NCBI GenBank assembly: GCA_022564115.1
Contig: JADFMB010000005.1
Span: forward strand, 1 to 34,008
From: Pseudomonadota bacterium
GTDB lineage: Bacteria > Pseudomonadota > Alphaproteobacteria > Rhodospirillales > Casp-alpha2
Length of the DNA stretch: 34,008 nucleotides
Direction of reading: 5' to 3'
Shown here: piece by piece, positions 1-7,500 of the stretch
How the letters are laid out: the number at the start of each line of letters is the position of its first letter
How positions within the stretch are numbered: the first letter of the stretch is position 1
The notes under the pieces: generated by a model
The model's input: only the letters and a program-made list of their open reading frames with translations
What the model was told of the DNA's origin: nothing
The model's database searches: none
Program-made: the position numbers and the translations under genes

Positions 1-678
1 GATGTGGTCCGAAAGATTGCGGTAGCGAGTCGCCTGGCGGACCTGCTTCTTCAGGTTCGCCAGTTGCGCGTCCAGGGTCACCAGGATGTCGTCCAGGCGT
101 TCAAGATTGGTTTCCGCGCCCCTGAGCCTCAATTCAGCCTCGTGGCGGCGCGAGTGCAGGCCGGTGATGCCGGCGGCTTCCTCCAACAACAACCGCCGCT
201 CGACCGGCTTGGCGGCGATCACGGCGCCGATCCGGCCCTGGCTGACGATGGCCGTGGACCGAGCCCCGGTGGCGGAATCGGCGAACAAGAGCTGAACCTC
301 CCGGGCCCTGACCTCGCGGCCGTTGACCCGGTAGGTGGACCCCTTTTCCCTTTCGATGCGGCGGCTGACCTCCAGTTCGTCGAATTCGTTGAACTGCGCC
401 GGGGCGACGCGGGCGGAGTTGTCGAGGCTGAGGACCACTTCGGCGATATTGCGGGCCGGGCGGTCCCGGGTGCCACCGAAGATGACGTCATCCATTTCGC
501 CGCCGCGCATCTGCTTGGCCGAGCTTTCCCCCATCACCCAGCGCAACCCTTCGACCAGGTTTGATTTGCCGCACCCGTTGGGACCGACAATCCCCGTCAG
601 GCCCAGTTCGATCCGCAGCTCGGTGCCTTCGACGAAGGATTTGAAGCCCGAAAGCCGGAGCTTGTTAAATCGCAGCAA
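1..678 (-). CDS. smc: Chromosome segregation protein SMC, N-terminal part (runs off the window)
   Basis: The visible 226 residues are the N-terminal ABC-type ATPase head and first coiled-coil stretch of SMC, which as a dimer organises and segregates the chromosome. A Walker A motif (GPNGCGKS, residues 32-39) follows an [15 protein letters not shown] start typical of the family, and the head continues with [11 protein letters not shown] and DDVIFGGT. The sequence then enters a charged stretch (about residue 165 onward) consistent with the coiled coil. I chose the TTG at 678 because an AGGGG-type ribosome site lies just upstream and homologues begin at this point. The gene lies 62 bp downstream of the DsbA-like gene on the same strand, a pairing common in alphaproteobacteria. 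The hinge and C-terminal head are outside the window. Confidence 0.95.
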   Translation of the reverse strand, partial: MLRFNKLRLSGFKSFVEGTELRIELGLTGIVGPNGCGKSNLVEGLRWVMGESSAKQMRGGEMDDVIFGGTRDRPARNIAEVVLSLDNSARVAPAQFNEFDELEVSRRIEREKGSTYRVNGREVRAREVQLLFADSATGARSTAIVSQGRIGAVIAAKPVERRLLLEEAAGITGLHSRRHEAELRLRGAETNLERLDDILVTLDAQLANLKKQVRQATRYRNLSDHI

Positions 679-740
679 GGTTCTTTTGTCCCCTCTTTTT
701 AAGCCGTCCCCGGGCCGAGGCTTAGGGACGCCATGGGCGG

Positions 741-1415
741 TTATTTGCTAAGCGCCTTGTCGAAAATCTTCTTGAAGGTCTCATACGGCATGGCGCCCGA
801 GATCGTTTCCTTGCCGATGATGAACGTCGGCGTCGAATTGACTTTATGCGTTTCCTGGGCCGCCGCCGCGGTTCGGCGGATGCCGTTCAGCAATTCCTGG
901 AGTTTGAGGCATTCCTCGACGTCGGTCTCGGACATGCCGCCGAACCGTGCTATCCGGGTCAGCTCGGCCAGGGGCTGGCGGCTCCGGGACCATTGGTCCT
1001 GGCTACGGTAGATGATCTCGATGAAGCCGAAAAATTTATCGCGCCCGGCGCAGCGCGCGATCATCGACGCCGCCAACGCCGGCGTGCCCAAGGGGAAGTC
1101 CCGATAGACCAGCCGCACCTTGCCGGTGTCGATGTATTCCTTCTTGATCTTGGGCAGGGTGTCGCGGTGGAAGGCGGCGCAGTGGGGGCAGCCCAGCGAC
1201 GAATATTCGATCATGGTCACCGGCGCGTTGTCCGACCCCATCGACATTTCCGACAACGCCTCTTCGACCGGCACAATCGCCGCCTTGGCCGGCACGGAGG
1301 CCAGCGGGACGGCGGCCAGGGCCATCAACAGAATGGGCAGGGCCGCAAGATTTGGTATAAATCGGGACAAACGCGCCTCTGAACACACAAGATGTTGATG
1401 AATATAGAATCGCAT
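741..1415 (-). CDS. DsbA-like periplasmic thiol-disulfide oxidoreductase
   Basis: Predicted periplasmic thioredoxin-fold protein of the DsbA/DSBA-like family, about 224 residues. A hydrophobic signal segment (about residues 19-46, ending AKA) precedes the redox motif CPHC (C76-C79). A cis-proline region (STPTFIIG) lies in the C-terminal third, as the fold requires. The likely role is oxidation or isomerisation of disulfides in exported proteins; the exact partner is not visible. The start is uncertain: the ATG at 1415 has an AAAGGA site about 16 bases away, while a TTG at 1370 has AGAGG at ideal spacing and begins directly before the signal peptide. Upstream, a 19-bp sequence is repeated in tandem with 33-bp period. 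The gene precedes smc and follows dciA on the same strand. Confidence 0.88.
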   Translation of the reverse strand: MRFYIHQHLVCSEARLSRFIPNLAALPILLMALAAVPLASVPAKAAIVPVEEALSEMSMGSDNAPVTMIEYSSLGCPHCAAFHRDTLPKIKKEYIDTGKVRLVYRDFPLGTPALAASMIARCAGRDKFFGFIEIIYRSQDQWSRSRQPLAELTRIARFGGMSETDVEECLKLQELLNGIRRTAAAAQETHKVNSTPTFIIGKETISGAMPYETFKKIFDKALSK

Positions 1416-1450
1416 CCGATGCCGAGTCGAATCCTTTCGTATGCCATTTA

Positions 1451-1502
1451 ACCGCCAATCAGGAGCGGCTTGTAAGTCTTGGGACCGCCAATCAGGAGCG
1501 GC
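1451..1502. repeat. Two tandem copies of a 19-bp sequence upstream of the DsbA-like gene
   Basis: ACCGCCAATCAGGAGCGGC occurs at 1451-1469 and 1484-1502, a 33-bp period. Each copy contains a short hairpin (CCGC...GCGG). It sits between dciA and the DsbA-like gene, in the probable leader of the latter. A regulatory or purely slippage origin cannot be told apart here. Confidence 0.75.
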
Positions 1503-1546
1503 GGTAAAGGTTTTGCTCACGGTCCGGCCCTGATCGGTGCCTTGTC

Positions 1547-2050
1547 TCAGCCGGGCCGTCGGCCGATCACCGCCCGGCCCAGCGCCTCAAGGGCCTGTTT
1601 AAGTTCAGGATCGTCCACCTCGATCAGGCTTTCGGCCAATTCGGATTCTTCCGCCTCTTGCAACGGCCGGACCGGCGGCGCCGGTTTATGGTCTTCCTTG
1701 GGCAACGGCCCCTGGGTGATTTTCAACCTGTCGACGGCCTTGAAGCCGAAATAGCCATTGATCCGCTCGATCAGTAGCGGTTCAAGGTGTTGCAGTTCGG
1801 TCGCCATGCCGCCGCTGTCGATGGTCAGGTAAAGCACCCCCCCCGCGGCCTTGTCCCGAGGGGTGGATATCTTTTCCGGCAGGCTGTGGCGGGCCAAATG
1901 TTCCCCGGCAATGGTCGCCCAGTCCTTGACGATGGCGCCGTCGGCGAAACCGCGTTTGCCGAAAACGGTCTTGGTGACGGCGGCAAGAGAAGACGCCAAG
2001 GCCCGGGGGCCGCCGCCGCGTTTTTGTTTTTTTATCGCCATGGCGGTCAT
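1547..2050 (-). CDS. dciA: DciA-like protein (DUF721)
   Basis: A 167-residue protein of the DUF721 family. The family includes DciA, the replicative helicase loader/operator of bacteria that lack DnaC. The family-like part is the N-terminal half: a basic start, KTVFGKRGFADGAIVKDWATIAGEHLARHS, then a beta-rich stretch (GGVLYLTIDSGGMATELQHL, ERINGYFGF) that resembles a KH-like fold. The C-terminal half is acidic and low in complexity. The ATG at 2050 has an AGGGAC site about 9 bases upstream; a second ATG three codons on is possible. It is divergent from mutY, from which it is separated by 73 bp, and lies upstream of the DsbA-like gene. Assignment to DciA function is from family knowledge. Confidence 0.85.
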   Translation of the reverse strand: MTAMAIKKQKRGGGPRALASSLAAVTKTVFGKRGFADGAIVKDWATIAGEHLARHSLPEKISTPRDKAAGGVLYLTIDSGGMATELQHLEPLLIERINGYFGFKAVDRLKITQGPLPKEDHKPAPPVRPLQEAEESELAESLIEVDDPELKQALEALGRAVIGRRPG

Positions 2051-2123
2051 TGTCCCGTCCCTGTCGTTTGCGACGCCATGGGGTGATGCTAGGATCGCCG
2101 TTGCTTGAGCGCAACCGGACAAA

Positions 2124-3257
2124 ATGCCCAGCATGGATTCCCGAACGACCGCGATGGCCACCCCTAGTAACTTGTATCACCTTAATCCGACTTCCGTCCG
2201 CCGCAGGCTGTTTCGCTGGTACGGAAAAACCGGCCGAGACCTGCCATGGCGGGCGGCGCCAGGGGAAAAGCCGGACCCTTACCGCGTGTGGCTGAGCGAA
2301 ATCATGCTGCAACAGACAACGGTGGCGACGGTAAAAACCTATTTCGAGGACTTCGTTGCCCGCTGGCCGACGGTTGCCGATCTGGCCGGGGCCGATCTGG
2401 ATGCGGTCCTTCATGCCTGGCAGGGGCTGGGGTATTACGCCCGCGCCCGCAACCTCCATAAATGCGCGCGTCTGGTCGCCGGCGGTCCGGGCCGGGGGTT
2501 TCCGCGAACCGAAGAGGAACTGAAGAAGCTTCCCGGTATCGGCGATTACACCGCCGCCGCCATTGCCGCCATCGCCTTCGGGAAAAAGGCGACGCCCGTC
2601 GACGCCAACATCGAAAGGGTGACGGCGCGGCTGTTCGCGGTTGCCGAGCCCTTGCCCGGCGGAAGGCGGCGGATATCGGAATTGGCCCGCCGCCTGACCC
2701 CGGCCTCGAAACCCCGGGGGCGGCCCGGAGACTTCGCCCAGGCGATGATGGACCTGGGGGCCATGGTCTGCACGCCGAGGACTCCGGATTGCCAGGCCTG
2801 CCCCCTGGTTACGGATTGCCGCGCCGCCGGCCTGGGGCAAGCCGGGCGATACCCGGTGAAGGCGCCGAAAAAGGCCCGGCCCGTGCGCCACGGCATGGTC
2901 TTTTGGGCGGTGCGCCCCGATGGCCGGGTGCTGCTGCGCCAGCGGCCGGAAAAGGGCCTGTTGGGGGGGATGATGGAAATTCCCTCGACCGACTGGCGGG
3001 AAAAGGCCTGGACCCCCGGCGAAGCCGCGGCCGAAGCGCCGTTTGCCGCCGATTGGAAACCGCTGGATGGCATCGTCCGCCACACCTTTACCCACTTTCA
3101 CCTGGAACTGATGGTGCTGGCGGGCCGGGTCGGTGCCGGGGCCGGAGGAGGGGCCGGGAAAGGGGAATGGTGCCTTCCGTCCCGGTTTTCCGAACACGCG
3201 TTGCCGACGTTAATGAAGAAGGTGGCCCGCCACGCGGCGGACGCCCTGGGGGAATAG
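2124..3257 (+). CDS. mutY: A/G-specific adenine DNA glycosylase
   Basis: Removes adenine mispaired with 8-oxoguanine or guanine in base excision repair. The protein (377 residues from this start) has the full MutY layout: the catalytic glutamate in LSEIMLQQT (E59), a helix-hairpin-helix (LPGIGDYTAAA, about 136-146), the catalytic aspartate in VDANIERV (D160), the [4Fe-4S] cluster cysteines C216-x6-C223-x2-C226-x5-C232, and a C-terminal NUDIX-like domain that recognises 8-oxoguanine (about 250-370). The start is unclear: ATGs at 2124, 2133 and 2154 are all in frame and none has a strong ribosome site. A glycine-rich insert (GAGAGGGAGKG) lies near the C-terminus. It is divergent from dciA and convergent with apt. 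Confidence 0.97.
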   Translation: MPSMDSRTTAMATPSNLYHLNPTSVRRRLFRWYGKTGRDLPWRAAPGEKPDPYRVWLSEIMLQQTTVATVKTYFEDFVARWPTVADLAGADLDAVLHAWQGLGYYARARNLHKCARLVAGGPGRGFPRTEEELKKLPGIGDYTAAAIAAIAFGKKATPVDANIERVTARLFAVAEPLPGGRRRISELARRLTPASKPRGRPGDFAQAMMDLGAMVCTPRTPDCQACPLVTDCRAAGLGQAGRYPVKAPKKARPVRHGMVFWAVRPDGRVLLRQRPEKGLLGGMMEIPSTDWREKAWTPGEAAAEAPFAADWKPLDGIVRHTFTHFHLELMVLAGRVGAGAGGGAGKGEWCLPSRFSEHALPTLMKKVARHAADALGE

Positions 3258-3278
3258 TCGGGGGAAAGGCCGGAGGGA

Positions 3279-3797
3279 TTATTCGTCGTAAGCCATCAGG
3301 GCGTAGAAGGGGACATCGTTGAGTTTCGAGCGGCCATCGAGGAAAGTCAGTTCGATAATGCAGGCGGCGCCGACAACCTCGGCCCCGACCTTGTTTAGCA
3401 GTTCGATGGAAGCCGCCATGGTGCCGCCGGTCGCTAGAAGATCATCCAGGATCACCACCCGCTGGCCTTTTTCGACCGCATCGGATTGGATTTCGATGGT
3501 GTCGGTGCCGTACTCCAATTCGTATTCGTGGCCGATGATATCCCCCGGGAGCTTGCCTTTCTTGCGGATCATGGTGAAGCCGAGGCCGAGCCGGGAAGCC
3601 AGCGGCGCCGCCACCAGGAACCCCCGGGATTCGATGCCGGCCAAAACGTCGGGCTGATACTGGCCGACCATTTTCGCTAATCGACCCAGGGCCACTTGCC
3701 AGGCGTCGGCATCGGCCAACAAGGTGGAAATGTCGTAAAAAAGGATGCCCGGTTTGGGGAAATCGGGAATCGAACGGATGTGGTCCTTGAGGTCCAT
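3279..3797 (-). CDS. apt: Adenine phosphoribosyltransferase
   Basis: Purine salvage enzyme that makes AMP from adenine and PRPP in the cytoplasm. At 172 residues it matches the usual family length. It shows the APT N-terminus ([15 protein letters not shown]), ESRGF (56-60), the flexible-loop region (RKKGKLPG) and the PRPP-binding motif [13 protein letters not shown] (114-126). The ATG at 3797 has AGGA 8 bases upstream. It converges with mutY, with only 21 bp between the stops, and its 5' side faces the aminotransferase/UspA chimera across about 97 bp. Confidence 0.97.
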   Translation of the reverse strand: MDLKDHIRSIPDFPKPGILFYDISTLLADADAWQVALGRLAKMVGQYQPDVLAGIESRGFLVAAPLASRLGLGFTMIRKKGKLPGDIIGHEYELEYGTDTIEIQSDAVEKGQRVVILDDLLATGGTMAASIELLNKVGAEVVGAACIIELTFLDGRSKLNDVPFYALMAYDE

Positions 3798-3894
3798 GGT
3801 TTATCCTAGAATGCTGAGAAGGCTTTCGTAAACCTTCAGCCGTTTGTAACCTGACCATAATAATCTTGAGCGGGCCCCGGAAAGGCAAGCCTCG

Positions 3895-4269
3895 ATGACA
3901 CACGTGTTTCAGCGTCGGATCCATGCCGATCCGCCGCGCGCCAAAAAAGGCGATGGCGTCTATATCATCGATGCCGACGGAAAGCGTTATCTCGACGCTT
4001 CGGGGGGCGCCGCCGTCAGCTGCCTCGGCCATTCGGATGCCGACGTGATCCAGGCGATCAAGGACCAGACCGAGAGGCTGCCTTTCGCCCATCCCGTGGT
4101 CCGGGTCGGCAATGTGTACGAGGAAATCCTCAAACTCGCCGGTGAAATTTCCTGCGACCTTATCGTCATGGCTTCCCACCAGCCGAAACTGGAGGACTAC
4201 CTTCTCGGTCCCAACGCGGCGCGGGTGGTGCGCCACGCCACCTGTTCGGTTCTGGTGGTCCGGGAATAA
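3895..4269 (+). CDS. In-frame chimera: class III aminotransferase N-terminus fused to UspA C-terminus
   Basis: A 124-residue reading frame made of pieces of two unrelated families. Residues 1-66 (starting MTHVFQRRIHADPP, through DADGKRYLDASGGAAVSCLGH to RLPFAH) match the N-terminus of class III PLP-dependent aminotransferases; the rest of that enzyme, including the lysine-bearing core, is missing. Residues 67-124 (VRVGNVYEEILKLA, DLIVMASH, the glycine-rich LLGPNAARVVRHA, SVLVVRE) match the C-terminal half of a universal stress protein, including its nucleotide-binding G-x9-G-like segment. The start is normal (AAAGG upstream). The likely origin is a deletion that joined two genes in frame at about 4092. 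It cannot be an active aminotransferase. Whether the UspA half folds or is used is unknown. An assembly join is the main alternative. Confidence 0.8.
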   Translation: MTHVFQRRIHADPPRAKKGDGVYIIDADGKRYLDASGGAAVSCLGHSDADVIQAIKDQTERLPFAHPVVRVGNVYEEILKLAGEISCDLIVMASHQPKLEDYLLGPNAARVVRHATCSVLVVRE

Positions 4270-4421
4270 GAGGAGCCGACCGGGGCTTTCCTTCCGTCCC
4301 GAATATTCCGCCGCGATCCTGCCTTCTGGACCTTTCCAAGCCTTCTCCTGTATCCCCAGGGGGTACCCAACGGCTTCTTTTCGTAGTTAGATGCCGAATA
4401 ATTTGAGGCAGGTAACTGGCC

Positions 4422-5444
4422 TTGCGTAATTCAATCATCAGCGGAATTGTCGGATTGGTGGCCGGCGCCCTTATCGGCGCCACGGTTTTGGGACCGCCAT
4501 TCCAGTCACCCGATCCGGGCGGAACAGCCGGAAAGCCGTCGGCCGCGGCAAGGGATTTCGTAACCATCGGCACCGGCGGTGTTACCGGAGTCTATTTTCC
4601 GGCCGGCGGCGTCATCTGCCTTCTTGTTAACAAGGGCCGCAAGGACCATGGAATTCGATGTTCGGTCGAAAGCACGGGCGGCTCTATTTTCAACCTCAAT
4701 ACCATTCGCGCCGGAGACCTGGACCTGGGGATCGTGCAATCCGATTGGCAATTTCACGCCTTTAACGGCACTTCGCGTTTCCAGGATCAGGGGCCATTCA
4801 AGGATCTGCGTTCCGTTTTTTCCTTGCATCCCGAGTCTTTTACCGTCGTTGCCAGGGCCGACGCCGGTATCGGGACATTTCAAGACTTGGAGGGCAAGCG
4901 GGTGAATATCGGCAATCCAGGATCTGGCCAACGCGGTACCATGGAAGTGGTGATGAAGGCGCTCGGCTGGACCGAGGCGAGTTTCTCCCGGGCATTGGAA
5001 TTGAAATCCAGAGACCAATCGGCGGCTCTTTGCGCCGGCACGATCGACGCCATGGTTTTCACCGTCGGCCATCCGTCGGCGTCCATCAAGGAAGCCACAA
5101 CGTCCTGTGACGGCGTTATCGTTGCTGTCGGCGGCCCAGCCATCGACGGTTTGGTCAAGGAAAACGACTATTACCGGTATGCCACTATCCCCGGCGGCAT
5201 GTACCGCGGAAACCCGAACGACATCCCGACCTTTGGCGTTGGCGCCACCGTCGTCACCTCGACCAGGACGCCGGAGGAAGCGGTCCATGCCGTCGTCAAA
5301 TCGGTATTCGAGAACTTTGACGCCTTCAAGACCCTGCATCCGGCTTTTAAGGACCTCAAGAAAGAGGAAATGATCAAAAAAGGACTGTCGGCGCCGCTGC
5401 ATCCCGGCGCCCTGAGGTATTACCGGGAAGCGGGACTGTTATAA
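4422..5444 (+). CDS. TAXI-family TRAP transporter substrate-binding protein, N-terminally anchored
   Basis: A 340-residue protein of the TAXI class of TRAP binding proteins, which deliver solutes to DctQM-type membrane subunits. Family features are the early VTIGTGGVTGVYFPAGG stretch, CSVESTGGSIFNLNTIRAGDLDLGIVQSD, a central GKRVNIGNPGSGQRGTMEVV, and a C-terminal YYREAGLL. The N-terminus has one hydrophobic segment (about residues 5-24) without a clear cleavage site, so it probably stays as a membrane anchor; this segment resembles that of the DctP-type gene ending at 8992. The start is TTG, preceded by GAGGCAGG. No TRAP permease gene is in the window, so substrate and partner are unknown. 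A hairpin terminator follows. Confidence 0.9.
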   Translation: MRNSIISGIVGLVAGALIGATVLGPPFQSPDPGGTAGKPSAAARDFVTIGTGGVTGVYFPAGGVICLLVNKGRKDHGIRCSVESTGGSIFNLNTIRAGDLDLGIVQSDWQFHAFNGTSRFQDQGPFKDLRSVFSLHPESFTVVARADAGIGTFQDLEGKRVNIGNPGSGQRGTMEVVMKALGWTEASFSRALELKSRDQSAALCAGTIDAMVFTVGHPSASIKEATTSCDGVIVAVGGPAIDGLVKENDYYRYATIPGGMYRGNPNDIPTFGVGATVVTSTRTPEEAVHAVVKSVFENFDAFKTLHPAFKDLKKEEMIKKGLSAPLHPGALRYYREAGLL

Positions 5445-5461
5445 GAAGTTCCCGGTAATAA

Positions 5462-5491
5462 AAAACGCCACCGGGGCACCGGCGGCGTTTT
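5462..5491. terminator. Bidirectional rho-independent terminator
   Basis: AAAACGCC (5462-5469) pairs with GGCGTTTT (5484-5491), with an inner CCGG/CCGG stem. T-runs occur on both strands. It lies between the convergent TAXI and cytochrome c genes and can serve both. Confidence 0.85.
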
Positions 5492-5536
5492 AATCGTTTT
5501 CGCCGGCTCACAAGTGAGGATCCGGCTAAAAGAGAC

Positions 5537-5926
5537 CTATTTGAGTGACTTCAGATAAGCAATGATGTCGTCCCGTTGGCCTTTCTTTTTCAGCTTTAAC
5601 GCCATCGAAGAGGCCTTGCCGGTGCGGCTCTTGGTGAATTTCTTCGGGTTGGTCAGGTACTCGTCCAAAAGCTTTTCGTCCCATGTCCAATCGGCGCCTT
5701 TCATTCCTCTATATCTCTTGTAGCTGGTAGAACCGGCTTTGCGGCCCACAACGCCGAAAAGGTTCGGGCCGACCTTGTGCTTTCCGCCCTTATTGGCGGT
5801 ATGGCAAGCCTTGCATTTTTTGAAAACCTTCGCGCCCTTGGCGGCATCGCCGGCGGCCATTGCCGTTCCGCTTGCCAGGGCCATCGCGGCGGCCAAAGCC
5901 ACGGCGATGAATTTTTCTTTTCTCAT
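5537..5926 (-). CDS. Class I c-type cytochrome, strongly basic
   Basis: A 129-residue periplasmic monohaem cytochrome c. A signal peptide (about 1-24, ending TAMA) precedes the haem motif CKACH (C38-H42). The [16 protein letters not shown] segment is typical of the cytochrome c2/c550 type. The probable axial ligand is M108 (ASSMAL), and the C-terminal helix is [11 protein letters not shown]. It should carry electrons between respiratory complexes. It is unusually rich in lysine, which suggests an acidic partner. The 5' side is a 290-bp divergent intergenic region with a perfect CRP-like palindrome. A GAAAGG ribosome site precedes the ATG. Confidence 0.95.
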   Translation of the reverse strand: MRKEKFIAVALAAAMALASGTAMAAGDAAKGAKVFKKCKACHTANKGGKHKVGPNLFGVVGRKAGSTSYKRYRGMKGADWTWDEKLLDEYLTNPKKFTKSRTGKASSMALKLKKKGQRDDIIAYLKSLK

Positions 5927-6067
5927 GGAGGGGCCTTTCTTGAAAGACAGTGAATCTGCGAAAAAGCTGCGCCTTTATATATGAGGACGGCAAAGCCCTT
6001 GCAACCATAAGAGTGGCTGATAAGGGATTTAGTGAAAATATGATCGAAAAACCAACCGCAGACCCCA

Positions 6068-6093
6068 TATGCTGTGACGGACGACACAGCATA
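6068..6093. promoter_or_regulatory. Perfect inverted repeat, CRP/FNR-family-like operator
   Basis: TATGCTGTG (6068-6076) and CACAGCATA (6085-6093) form a perfect 9-bp inverted repeat with 8 bases between. The core is TGTG-N8-CACA, the spacing of CRP-type sites. It lies in the divergent region between the cytochrome c gene and the DUF2336 gene, about 125-150 bp from each start. Binding by a CRP/FNR-type regulator is an inference. Confidence 0.5.
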
Positions 6094-6216
6094 AGTCCCT
6101 GATATGATCGTATATTATGGAAACCAAGCCGGTTTGGCGCTAACCTTAATAATACTGTCACGGGACAAATCCCTTTTCGTTACCGAGGCTGTGGGAATTT
6201 CTGAAAGACCGTGCGA

Positions 6217-7359
6217 ATGGCCAAGAAGAATCTGACCAAAGATGACGTCTCCAGGCTGATGTCGGACCCATCGGGCGACAACCGCGCCGAAACGGCCGCC
6301 AAGGTAGCGGGGGATTTCGGTTCAGGCTTGTTGAGCGATAACGAACGCCAATTGGCGGAAGAAATTTTCAGGTTCATGGTCAAGGACGCAGAGGTCCGCG
6401 TGCGCGAGGCCCTGGCTCGGAACCTGAAGGAAAGCCCCGATCTGCCTCACGATGTTGCTCTTAGCCTGGCCCAGGATGTGGATCAAGTGGCGTTGCCGAT
6501 CCTGCAATTTTCCGATGTGCTGACAGACGATGATCTTATCGAGATCATTCAAAGCCAGTCCGGGGACAAACAGACCGCCATTGCCGGCCGGTCGAGCGTA
6601 TCGGATAGCGTCTCCGAGGCCTTGGTGGACTCCGGGAACGAAAAAGCCGTAACCAGCCTGCTTGCCAACGAAGGAGCTGAAATTTCGGAGAATTCGCTGA
6701 AGAAAGTCGTCGATGATTACGGCGAAAGGGAACAGATTCAGGATGCCATGGTGCATCGGCCAAAGTTGCCCGTGTCCGTTGCCGAAAAGCTGGTCACCAT
6801 GGTTTCGGAAAAATTGGCCGGCGAACTTATCGGACGCCACGACCTACCCGAAAACGCGGCAACCGATCTGATCCTTCGGACCCGCGAGCGGGCGATCATT
6901 TCCCTTTCCACGGATTCCGACGCCGGCGACGTTGATATCCTTGTCCGGCAACTCCATAAAAACGGCCGTCTGACGCCGTCGATTGTCCTGCGCGGTTTGT
7001 GTATGGGGGATATGACCTTTTTCGAAGCGGCCATGGCCGAATTGGCCGGCGTGTCTTTGGCAAATGCCCGTCAGTTGATTTATGATTCCGGTCGATTGGG
7101 CCTAAGGACCCTTTGCCGGGAAGCCAAAATACCGCTCCCCCAACTGATTGCCGTTCGGGCCGCCATCGACGTTTCGCAGGAGATGGAATATGACGGCCGC
7201 GAACACGACCGCGAACGGTATTCGCGCCGCATGATCGAACGGATCATGACCCAATACGATGATCTGGGCGTCGAATTCGAATCCAGCGATTTGAATTATC
7301 TGTTGACCAAGATGAGCCAACTTCCGAGCGACATTGCCGACAACGCCGACGCCGCCTGA
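6217..7359 (+). CDS. DUF2336 domain-containing protein
   Basis: A 380-residue, probably cytoplasmic, acidic helical protein of the DUF2336 family, common in Rhodospirillales and of unknown function. It opens with a helix-rich repeat-like region (EIFRFMVKDAEVRVREALARNLKESPDLPHDVALSLAQDVDQVALPIL) that looks HEAT-like, and has the family-typical later segment around GRLTPSIVLRGLCMGDMTFFEAAMAELAGVSLANARQLIYD. No enzyme motif or membrane segment is visible. The ATG at 6217 was preferred over the GTG two codons earlier; neither has a strong ribosome site. It stands alone, divergent from the cytochrome c gene and convergent with the DctP-type gene. Members elsewhere have been discussed in relation to signalling; nothing here decides that. 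Confidence 0.85.
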   Translation: MAKKNLTKDDVSRLMSDPSGDNRAETAAKVAGDFGSGLLSDNERQLAEEIFRFMVKDAEVRVREALARNLKESPDLPHDVALSLAQDVDQVALPILQFSDVLTDDDLIEIIQSQSGDKQTAIAGRSSVSDSVSEALVDSGNEKAVTSLLANEGAEISENSLKKVVDDYGEREQIQDAMVHRPKLPVSVAEKLVTMVSEKLAGELIGRHDLPENAATDLILRTRERAIISLSTDSDAGDVDILVRQLHKNGRLTPSIVLRGLCMGDMTFFEAAMAELAGVSLANARQLIYDSGRLGLRTLCREAKIPLPQLIAVRAAIDVSQEMEYDGREHDRERYSRRMIERIMTQYDDLGVEFESSDLNYLLTKMSQLPSDIADNADAA

Positions 7360-7460
7360 GGCCATTAACCCCTAAAAACAAGAGCTGTTAACCGTTTAGA
7401 GAAAATCCCGAGCAGATTGAATCAATCCGCGACGACGAATTTGCGTAATATCAATAAGAT

Positions 7461-7500
7461 AGAGCATGAAACATAAGCCATCCTAAATGCATCATGCTCT
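7461..7500. terminator. Inverted repeat between convergent genes
   Basis: AGAGCATGA (7461-7469) and TCATGCTCT (7492-7500) pair perfectly over a 22-base loop. The right arm overlaps the stop codon of the DctP-type gene. There is no long T-run, so the terminator role is tentative; it could also be a dispersed repeat. Confidence 0.45.

Noticed and set aside
1782-3197. 471-codon open frame on the minus strand
   Set aside because: It is the antisense of mutY, rich in Pro, Arg and Gly, with no recognisable domain; high-GC genes commonly open such frames.
3812-3840. Hairpin in the apt upstream region
   Set aside because: The stem (AAGG...CCTT with interruptions) is short and imperfect, and there is no T-run; too weak to call.
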